From Nitrosomonadaceae bacterium (lineage in GTDB: Bacteria; Pseudomonadota; Gammaproteobacteria; Burkholderiales; Nitrosomonadaceae), in the NCBI GenBank assembly GCA_030646695.1, contig JAUSLF010000056.1, positions 1-47,698 of the forward strand: a stretch of DNA of 47,698 bases, written 5' to 3'. The notes beneath the pieces were generated by a model. It worked only from the letters and a program-made list of their open reading frames with translations, was not told where the DNA came from and searched no databases. Positions 42,092 to 47,698 of the stretch are shown piece after piece. Position 1 is the first letter of the stretch. Each line of letters starts with the position of its first letter. The position numbers and the translations under genes were made by a program.

Positions 42092-43231
42092 TCATGCGTC
42101 GCGTGACAGGTTCGCGGGCGGCAGGTCGGCGAGCTCGGCCTGGTAGGCCTCGTCCATGCGGGGCTTTAGACCGACCTTGGCCAGCGCCTCGGCAAAAGTC
42201 TGGCGTACCTGCGCCGACTCGTCGGCGTAATCGACCTGATGACCACCGACACGTCGGCTAATCCAGGCCTTGGGTACGCCCTGCGCATTGCGGATGGCCA
42301 CACCTTCAGCCTTGAAGGCCAGGTAGCGGGCGGGTGCGGTGCCGGTATTGAAGTGCTGGTGGAACCACATATTCGGCGGCACAATCATCGTGCCTTCTTT
42401 CCAGTCAAAGCGACGTGGCTCCTCGCCCTCAGGACCCATCAGGCTGTAGCCCTCACCACTCAAAACAATCACGTGCGCACCGGGGCCGTGGGCATGCGCT
42501 TTTTTGTAGGTCCCCACCGGAAACTGAGAGATGTGGCTGTTCATGCTGCCCTTGGCCATGCTGAAGCGAATATGCCCGCCGCCAGCGCCACGCTCCTTGG
42601 CCGGAATCAAGGGCAGGTTGATCGCGTCGGCCACAAAGTTGGTGTCCAGCAACAACCCTTTTTGCTCACCCTTGTTGGCAAAGTAGTCGCTTTCGCCTGA
42701 AAAACGGTTTTTGAAGTCGTAGGCCGTCCCGAAAACGAAGTCTGTGTCGCCAAAGGCATTGATCACCACAGGTCCATTGGTCACAGATACAAAGCGCGCC
42801 GCATCCCTGCCCGAGCCGTTGAAATGCTGGTGCGTGGTGTTCAGCGGAATCGCAAAGATTGCGCCGGCCTTCCATTCGAAGCTGACTTTGGCCCCCGCAT
42901 CATTCCAGACGGTGGTGGATCCGCGTCCATCGAGAATGTAAATCATCTCTTCAAACAATTGACGCTGTGGCTCCAGTTGCTTGCCCGGCGCGATCTCGCA
43001 GACATAACAGTCGTTGGAGGTGCGCGAGGCATCATGGTTTAGGTAAACCCCACGGCCACCGCGCCGCGCCCAAGGCTTGAGATCGACGGTGTGCAGGTTG
43101 GGCACATATATCGCATCGATGATGTCCAGGCCTTCCTTGGCAATCCAATCGGTATACGGGGTTTCTTTTTCAGTCTCGAATTTTTTCGCGATCACGTCCG
43201 AGACTTGAGCGTTTTTGCTGCTGTTATTCAT
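42092..43231 (-). CDS. Bicupin protein, possible ring-cleavage dioxygenase
   Basis: This 379-residue protein has two cupin domains and is a paralog of the protein at 21988. The second domain keeps the ligand pattern (YKKAHAHGPGAHVIVLSGEG and MWFHQHFNTG). The first keeps HQHFNGSG but has EPQRQLFEEMIYILDGRG where the first HxH is expected, so it is probably degenerate. It closes the TPP-enzyme operon and is the third cupin gene there, 23 bp after its neighbour. Bicupins include gentisate-type dioxygenases; the reaction here is unassigned. Confidence 0.8.
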   Translation of the reverse strand: MNNSSKNAQVSDVIAKKFETEKETPYTDWIAKEGLDIIDAIYVPNLHTVDLKPWARRGGRGVYLNHDASRTSNDCYVCEIAPGKQLEPQRQLFEEMIYILDGRGSTTVWNDAGAKVSFEWKAGAIFAIPLNTTHQHFNGSGRDAARFVSVTNGPVVINAFGDTDFVFGTAYDFKNRFSGESDYFANKGEQKGLLLDTNFVADAINLPLIPAKERGAGGGHIRFSMAKGSMNSHISQFPVGTYKKAHAHGPGAHVIVLSGEGYSLMGPEGEEPRRFDWKEGTMIVPPNMWFHQHFNTGTAPARYLAFKAEGVAIRNAQGVPKAWISRRVGGHQVDYADESAQVRQTFAEALAKVGLKPRMDEAYQAELADLPPANLSRDA

Positions 43232-43254
43232 TAAATGAAATTCCTAGAATGGGT

Positions 43255-43866
43255 TCAAGCCGTCACGGCGGTCTTCTTCATGTACTTGGCCACCATTTCG
43301 GCGGTCAGCACGGTACCAGCCTTGAATTCGGGCGCGTCTTCCAATTGCTCCAGATCATTCAGGCCGCTGGCCTTGAAGATGCGGTTGATCGCCGAAATCA
43401 GGCGTACCGGACGATCCGGGCTGGCGTTGAAGTGCTGGTGAATGGTATTTGGCGGGATATAAATCACGTCGCCGGCTTCCCACTCAAAGCGCTTCTTTTC
43501 CTTCTGCGGTGTCCACTTGTAGGTGTCGGTGATCTCGACGTCACAGTCCTGATGCAGGTCATAGCCACGGCCCTCCACCACATACAGACATTCCTCAGCC
43601 AAGTGGCGGTGCTTGCCCGAATGGCTGCCGGGCGGAATGATCTGCATATAGGCGTCGACCGTCTCCATGCGGGTGTTCATGCCTTCATTGAGCAGATGCT
43701 TGAGCAGGCCCTGGCGGGACATTTCCCAAGGCATGTCCTTGGGCAGCACCAGTTTGGCGCGCTTGGCGTTGCGCGCCGGCGCGGTAGTCGCGTCGTCCAG
43801 CAAAGCCTGATACAGCTCTTTATGCGTGTCGCCTTGCAACCACGCTTTCGATTCACTCCATGCCAT
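43255..43866 (-). CDS. Single-domain cupin protein
   Basis: This 203-residue protein has one cupin domain. The first motif is PGSHSGKHRHLAEECLYVVEGRG (His and Glu ligands) and the second PPNTIHQHFNASPDRP. The ATG at 43866 has GGAG 6 bp upstream; a TTG four codons earlier would put the ribosome binding site inside the gene. The N-terminal 80 residues are helical and not part of the cupin barrel. The shared HQHFNxS element links it to the other three cupins. Function unknown. Confidence 0.8.
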   Translation of the reverse strand: MAWSESKAWLQGDTHKELYQALLDDATTAPARNAKRAKLVLPKDMPWEMSRQGLLKHLLNEGMNTRMETVDAYMQIIPPGSHSGKHRHLAEECLYVVEGRGYDLHQDCDVEITDTYKWTPQKEKKRFEWEAGDVIYIPPNTIHQHFNASPDRPVRLISAINRIFKASGLNDLEQLEDAPEFKAGTVLTAEMVAKYMKKTAVTA

Positions 43867-43899
43867 TTCGTTCTCCAATCAATTGTTTATCGACCGCGC

Positions 43900-44502
43900 T
43901 TAATCGGCGTGGTTGTAGTTGTCCTCTTGTTCACGAACCTGGAAGCCTTCGCCGCCAGGCGCCGCAACAGTGGGCCGTGGCTCGACCTGATGCTGGAACA
44001 GCATGTTCATGAACATGTACATCGGCTTGGTCTTGATGACCAGCGCACGGGCCGGCTTGGTGTCGCTGGCGTTGAAATGCTGATGCACGCAGTTGTTGTG
44101 AACAATCGCAATGTCGCCGGCTTTCCAGTCGTAACGAATGCCGTCGTGTATCTCGTAACCCTCACCATCGAGGATGTAAAATGCGGCTTCGTTGACGTGA
44201 CCGTGCTTTTGCGAGCGACCGCCTGGGCCGTACTCTTCCATGTGCAGGTGAAAGGTCTGGGTAATACCATCCTTGGGCTCGACGTAATGCCGGCTGAAGG
44301 CCTGCGGACCGTCGTTGAACTTGATCTCTGAACCCTTGCGCACACGCGGCATGGCGCGCAGGCGGTCAAGTTCGTCCTTCAGGCTGTACTTGCCCTTGAT
44401 GTCCCGCACAAATACGCGGTCCTTTTTGCTGTGATAGTGCGACTCGTTGCCGATTGCACCGCCAGACGGAGTTGCACCGTCCTTGTTTTGTTTATCGTCC
44501 AT
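43900..44502 (-). CDS. Single-domain cupin protein
   Basis: This 200-residue protein has one cupin domain with GPGGRSQKHGHVNEAAFYILDGEG and HNNCVHQHFNASDTKP, so the metal-ligand histidines and Glu are present. Its ATG at 44502 has GGAG upstream and overlaps the end of the dehydrogenase gene by 11 bp. The C-terminus (HQVEPRP and on) is polar. It may be an oxygenase, an isomerase or a regulatory sugar-binding-like cupin; sequence alone does not decide. Confidence 0.8.
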   Translation of the reverse strand: MDDKQNKDGATPSGGAIGNESHYHSKKDRVFVRDIKGKYSLKDELDRLRAMPRVRKGSEIKFNDGPQAFSRHYVEPKDGITQTFHLHMEEYGPGGRSQKHGHVNEAAFYILDGEGYEIHDGIRYDWKAGDIAIVHNNCVHQHFNASDTKPARALVIKTKPMYMFMNMLFQHQVEPRPTVAAPGGEGFQVREQEDNYNHAD

Positions 44503-45322
44503 AGCTCTCCAGTTTGTAACGTTTAGGTTTAAGAATTCGGCAGATTTCCCGGTTGACACCGGCCTGTGGCAACGAGATGCCGGCCTCGGCCGCCATCTCG
44601 GAGACAATAGCCATGTCGTCATCGGCCCAAGCCATGGTTTGCCTACCCCATGTATTGAGCGGCCCGTTGGTCGAGCTCGATATCAGCAGGGCCTTGCGCA
44701 AGGCTTCGACATCAACACCGTAGTGCTGCGCCAGCGCCAGTGCTTCATGGTCTGCCACCAGACAGGCCCACAGGATCAGGTTGTTGGCCGCCTTGGCAAC
44801 TTGCGCCGTACCAATACCGCCGGTATGCACCACATCTGCCGAATAGGCGCGTAGCACGGGCTCAATTCGCGCAACCACCTCGGCACTGCCGCCCACAAAG
44901 GACAGCAAAGTGCCGTTGTCGGCCGCTTCACCGCCCCGGCACACGGTTGAGTCAATCACCTCGACACCCAGCGGCTTGGCCTGGGCCGCCAAAGTCTTGA
45001 CGGTGTCGGGGTGAATGGTGCTGAGGATGGCGACAAGGCTGCCCGCCTTCGCCGAGCGCAAGGGGCCACCCTCGGCGAATAGCGAACGCACTTCGGCGTC
45101 AAAACCGACGCAGACCAGAATGACATCGCAGGCCGCAGCCAGATCAGCCGGTCCAGCCGCCCAAAGGGCACCGTGGCCGATGACCAAAGCCTGCTTGTCC
45201 GGATTCACATCGCAGGCCTGGGTCGCAAAACCTTTGCGCACCAGGTGGCCAATGATGGGGGCACCCATACGCCCCGCGCCTATGACGCCGACGGTTGGGT
45301 TCATGATGGTTGCGTCCTTCAT
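44492..45322 (-). CDS. 3-hydroxyisobutyrate dehydrogenase-family NAD(P) oxidoreductase
   Basis: This 276-residue beta-hydroxyacid dehydrogenase has the Rossmann motif GVIGAGRMGAPI, the substrate-binding segment DSTVCRGGEAADNGTL and the catalytic Lys in GGIGTAQVAKAANNLI. The family oxidises 3-hydroxy acids or reduces semialdehydes such as tartronate semialdehyde. The ATG at 45322 overlaps the stop of the TPP-enzyme gene (ATGA); a second ATG at 45304 is the other possible start. Coupling with a TPP-dependent carboligase or decarboxylase resembles glyoxylate carboligase plus tartronate semialdehyde reductase, but the cupins point elsewhere. Confidence 0.88.
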   Translation of the reverse strand: MKDATIMNPTVGVIGAGRMGAPIIGHLVRKGFATQACDVNPDKQALVIGHGALWAAGPADLAAACDVILVCVGFDAEVRSLFAEGGPLRSAKAGSLVAILSTIHPDTVKTLAAQAKPLGVEVIDSTVCRGGEAADNGTLLSFVGGSAEVVARIEPVLRAYSADVVHTGGIGTAQVAKAANNLILWACLVADHEALALAQHYGVDVEALRKALLISSSTNGPLNTWGRQTMAWADDDMAIVSEMAAEAGISLPQAGVNREICRILKPKRYKLESYGR

Positions 45323-47118
45323 CGTTTTTGCGTAATAGTGTCAAGCAGTGCCGGACGACCAGCCTTGACCTCGGCGATGGCACGCTTCAATGCCGCCGCC
45401 ACGTCACCGGGCTGGTCGATCGGACCCTCGGCGTACCAGCCCATTGAGCGCGCCAGCGTGGCGAAATCTGGCGCCGGATCGTCCAGGTCCATGCCGATGT
45501 AGGCACGATCCACCGGCGTGCCGCGCTGCTTGGCCATGCGAATCTGGTGTTCCCAGTCGTTGAAGTAGGCGCGGTTGTTGTACATGACCACCAGCATCGG
45601 GATCTTGTGTTTGGCCGCAACCCATAAGGCACCGGCATCGAACATCAGGTCGCCGTCGGGCTGGATGTCGACCACCAGCCGGCCCTGGTCACGGTGCGCC
45701 AGCGCCACGCCTAGCGAGATGCCGAACTGGGTGGCGGTGCCCAGCGACTTGCCGGCGTGCCGGTAAGGCTTGTCGAAGTCCCATAGCTTGCGGGTCCAGT
45801 CTTCCAGCGTGCCGGCGGTCAGCACCCAGTCTTCATCCTTGATGGCGTCCCACACTTCGCTGGCTAGGCGCGGCAGAGCAATGGGGTTGGAGTCCCAATC
45901 CTGTTTGGCCTCAGCGGCCCACTGCGCACGCAGGTTGGCGTGCTTGCGGCCGGTTCCGGCGCTGCGTTTAGCCACCCGGGCGGCCAGTGTCTCGTCCTTG
46001 CGAGCCCGCTGCTTGAGCAAGGCTGTGAGCGCAGGCATGGCCACGGTCGTGTCGGCCACGATGCGCTGATCGGCATACAGAAAGCGCTGGTAGTCCATCG
46101 CCCAGGCCGAAATATTCAGGTCGCCGAAACCGATGTCGATCCACTGGCAGCCCTTGGGCACCAGGCTCAGCAGCTCGCGGGTGGTGCTGGCCAGCTCCGT
46201 CGTGGGCTTCTCCCAATCGCGCACGTCCAGGCACAGCACCACGTCGGCGTCGCGGAAGATGTCCTTGGACATACTCATGTTGAGCGGATGCCGACCGGGG
46301 AAGCTCAGACGCATGTTGAGGTCGTAAACCGGCGCGCCCAGCGTCTCCGCCAGCTTGACCAGCGCATCGAAGCCTTTCGGATCGCGGCCGACATACTCGG
46401 TCAGGATCACGGGCCGATTGGCCGCAGCCAGCGTGTCGGCGGCTTTCGCCAGCGCAGTGGGATCGGGGGCGATCGGCGCGGGCACGGTCTGGAAATTTTT
46501 CGGCGGCAGCGGCACCGGGTGCTCGAGTTTCTTTTCCTGCAGCCAAGCGTCGTAGCACATGTACACCGGGCCTTGGGGCTCGGTCATCATCACCGAGTAG
46601 GCACGGGCGAAAGCTTCCGGCACGCCCTCAACGGTGGTCGGCTGGTAATCCCACTTGGTGTATTCGCGCACCGCCGCGCCCTGCGACTGCGCCGAGTGGA
46701 TCCAGTCGATCCTGGGGCGGCGCTTGGTTTCGTCCATCGGTCCGGTGGCACCGATGATGAAGATCGGCGCGCGGTCGATGTAGGCGTAATACACCGCCAT
46801 GTTGGCGTGCAGCAGGCCAACCAGGTTGTGCAGGATCGCCACCATCGGCTTGCCACTGGCCTTGCCGTAACCGTGCGCAATCTGGACCGCGGTTTCCTCG
46901 TGCTGGCACAGCATCATCACCGGCGTGTTGTTGCCATAGTTGACGATCGAGTCGTGCAGCCCGCGGTAGCTGGCCCCCGGGTTCAGCGCCGCGTACGGCA
47001 GCTGGTAGCGGTGCAGCATGTCGACGATCACGTCGGCGCCCCAGCGCTCCTTGGGCTTGACCGCGGCCGGCGTCTTCTTTGGCTTCTCGATACGCTCAAA
47101 ATCTTCTGCTTTGGACAT
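45319..47118 (-). CDS. Thiamine-pyrophosphate-dependent enzyme (acetolactate synthase/benzoylformate decarboxylase superfamily)
   Basis: This 599-residue protein has the three domains of the pyruvate-oxidase-type TPP family. The catalytic Glu is in CQHEETAVQIAHGYGKASG; the central domain has RPVILTEYVGRDPKGF; the cofactor motif is QPDGDLMFDAGALW followed 20 residues on by YNNRAYFND. Members decarboxylate 2-oxo acids or ligate the resulting aldehyde. I chose the ATG at 47118, which has AAGG at good distance; in-frame ATGs at 47154 and 47136 lack that. It heads the operon with a hydroxyacid dehydrogenase and three cupins. The substrate is unknown; an aromatic or pathway 2-oxo acid is inferred. 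Confidence 0.85.
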   Translation of the reverse strand: MSKAEDFERIEKPKKTPAAVKPKERWGADVIVDMLHRYQLPYAALNPGASYRGLHDSIVNYGNNTPVMMLCQHEETAVQIAHGYGKASGKPMVAILHNLVGLLHANMAVYYAYIDRAPIFIIGATGPMDETKRRPRIDWIHSAQSQGAAVREYTKWDYQPTTVEGVPEAFARAYSVMMTEPQGPVYMCYDAWLQEKKLEHPVPLPPKNFQTVPAPIAPDPTALAKAADTLAAANRPVILTEYVGRDPKGFDALVKLAETLGAPVYDLNMRLSFPGRHPLNMSMSKDIFRDADVVLCLDVRDWEKPTTELASTTRELLSLVPKGCQWIDIGFGDLNISAWAMDYQRFLYADQRIVADTTVAMPALTALLKQRARKDETLAARVAKRSAGTGRKHANLRAQWAAEAKQDWDSNPIALPRLASEVWDAIKDEDWVLTAGTLEDWTRKLWDFDKPYRHAGKSLGTATQFGISLGVALAHRDQGRLVVDIQPDGDLMFDAGALWVAAKHKIPMLVVMYNNRAYFNDWEHQIRMAKQRGTPVDRAYIGMDLDDPAPDFATLARSMGWYAEGPIDQPGDVAAALKRAIAEVKAGRPALLDTITQKR

Positions 47119-47163
47119 AAACACCTTGGGTTTCATGGGCCGCACATTAGGCATCCTCTTTGC

Positions 47164-47200
47164 GTTCTCTTATATGGAACAATGTTCTATATAGAGATAC
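47164..47200. promoter_or_regulatory. Composite IclR-type operator, site 6
   Basis: Boxes GTTCTCTTATATGGAAC (47164-47180) and GTTCTATATAGAGATAC (47184-47200) are separated by AAT. The centre, ATATGGAAC-AAT-GTTCTATAT, is nearly a perfect palindrome. It lies just upstream of the TPP-enzyme gene on the minus strand. Confidence 0.75.
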
Positions 47201-47528
47201 GTCACTGTATCGGCTTGCTTGTGACATGTCAATGCGAACCAGATCGGTGTTAACCCTCGAACGCAGTGCAGCTTGCGCCTGGCGGTCGGCCCTTCGCCGG
47301 AGGTGTCACAGGTCGAGAGCCAGCACGGGCGACTCGGCGCGGGACACGCAAATCATGGCGTGGTGTTGGCGCCTATCCACTTTTGACCCACGTGCCGGGA
47401 TTCGGCTGACCCATGTACCAGCCTTCCGAACCGTTGCCAGCACTGGGATTGCAGGGATTTAGCTTGGGTCAGTCCATCGTCGGCACGTGGGGGTGCGGCG
47501 GAAAACTTGGACTACTTGGAGGTAGTTC
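47201..47528. other. Intergenic stretch with possible insertion-sequence end
   Basis: No gene is supported. TGACCCA occurs twice at 47384-47390 and 47407-47413, with GGGTCA in the other orientation near 47466, and CACGTGCCG near 47390 is mirrored by CGGCACGTG near 47483. Such nested repeats occur at insertion-sequence ends, but I cannot name the family. Confidence 0.4.
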
Positions 47529-47588
47529 ATGTACTCATACGAAGACCGCATTCGAGCAGTCAAGCTCTATATAAAACTCGGGAATCGG
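47529..47588 (+). mobile_element. Truncated IS3-family transposase orfA start
   Basis: The frame begins MYSYEDRIRAVKLYIKLGNR, which I recognise as the start of an IS3-type OrfA with the first part of its helix-turn-helix. After about 20 residues the likeness stops abruptly and the frame continues into unrelated, Cys-rich sequence towards the window edge. GGAGGT precedes the ATG. It is a fragment cut by a later insertion or deletion. Confidence 0.65.
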
Positions 47589-47698
47589 CAGCAAACGCTG
47601 CAAAACGGAAGTCCGTTTCAGACTGAAACCGGCTGTAGCGTTTATGGAAATGCCTGCCAGATAGCCGACATTGCATGCTGCAGTTTTTCAGGGTTCGG

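Noticed and set aside
43864..43878. TTG start at 43878 for the single-domain cupin
   Set aside because: The GGAG ribosome binding site lies between this TTG and the ATG at 43866, so it can only serve the ATG.
1..47698. tRNA, rRNA, riboswitch and CRISPR elements
   Set aside because: I looked for typical cloverleaf ends, conserved rRNA words and regularly spaced repeats and saw none; a covariance-model search would be needed to exclude small RNAs.

Overview
The window is high-GC DNA that looks like a betaproteobacterium of the order Burkholderiales, probably close to Comamonadaceae. The pointers are the C-terminus of a Bug/TctC binding protein at the left edge, a porin of the betaproteobacterial Gram-negative porin type, and a repeat at about 20077-20135 of a kind I recall from Comamonadaceae genomes. 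Species cannot be told from the sequence. Almost the whole window is one large accessory region for uptake and breakdown of an aromatic, probably carboxylated, compound.

Layout. (1) 248-9132: a Rieske ferredoxin diverges from a long plus-strand operon: Rieske oxygenase alpha subunit, a small Cys-rich protein, a Pht5-like protein, a ketopantoate hydroxymethyltransferase-like protein, an alpha/beta hydrolase with an apparent Cys nucleophile, 4-oxalomesaconate hydratase (LigJ), the matching aldolase (LigK), a zinc alcohol dehydrogenase and a CobW-type metal GTPase. A decayed partial copy of the GTPase gene follows (9144-9607). (2) 9827-12767: a fused ferric-type ABC permease and its ATPase. (3) 13163-20055: a second, phthalate-like module with Rieske oxygenase, class II aldolase-type protein, binding protein, a permease stump, MarR regulator, Gfo/Idh/MocA dehydrogenase, Pht2-type reductase and a bacteriohemerythrin. 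(4) 20418-23202, minus: a bicupin and an EutA-like ATPase. (5) 23641-27034: a broken EamA gene and a two-subunit molybdenum hydroxylase of the IorAB type. (6) 34468-27073, minus: IclR regulator, reductase, Pht5-like protein, His-rich EutA-like ATPase, class II aldolase, nickel/cobalt permease and a split chromate transporter. (7) 41925-34740, minus: porin, three paralogous binding proteins, MFS, methyltransferase and EamA genes. (8) 47118-42092, minus: TPP enzyme, 3-hydroxyisobutyrate-dehydrogenase-like enzyme and three cupins. A truncated IS3-type orfA lies at the right edge.

How it fits together. The two Rieske systems, the dihydrodiol-dehydrogenase-like protein and the decarboxylase-like proteins resemble the phthalate 4,5-dioxygenase route to a catechol-type acid. 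LigJ and LigK would finish a meta-cleavage route, giving pyruvate and oxaloacetate. No ring-cleavage dioxygenase of the LigAB, GalA/DesB or VOC type is visible; four cupin proteins are the obvious candidates.

The strongest new signal is a composite operator: two 17-bp GTTCY-N7-GGAAC boxes separated by 3 bp. It occurs at six promoters (620-656, 9767-9803, 23300-23332 weaker, 34488-34524, 42001-42037, 47164-47200), including that of the IclR gene, and ties most transcription units into one probable IclR regulon. The second Rieske module has its own repeated site, TACCTAAGTA, probably for its MarR protein. A second theme is metal handling: two EutA-like ATPases without ethanolamine ammonia-lyase, one with long His-rich tails, plus a NiCoT permease and a CobW GTPase, all beside cupin or class II aldolase genes. 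This suggests an undescribed cofactor-loading or reactivation system for the catabolic metalloenzymes.
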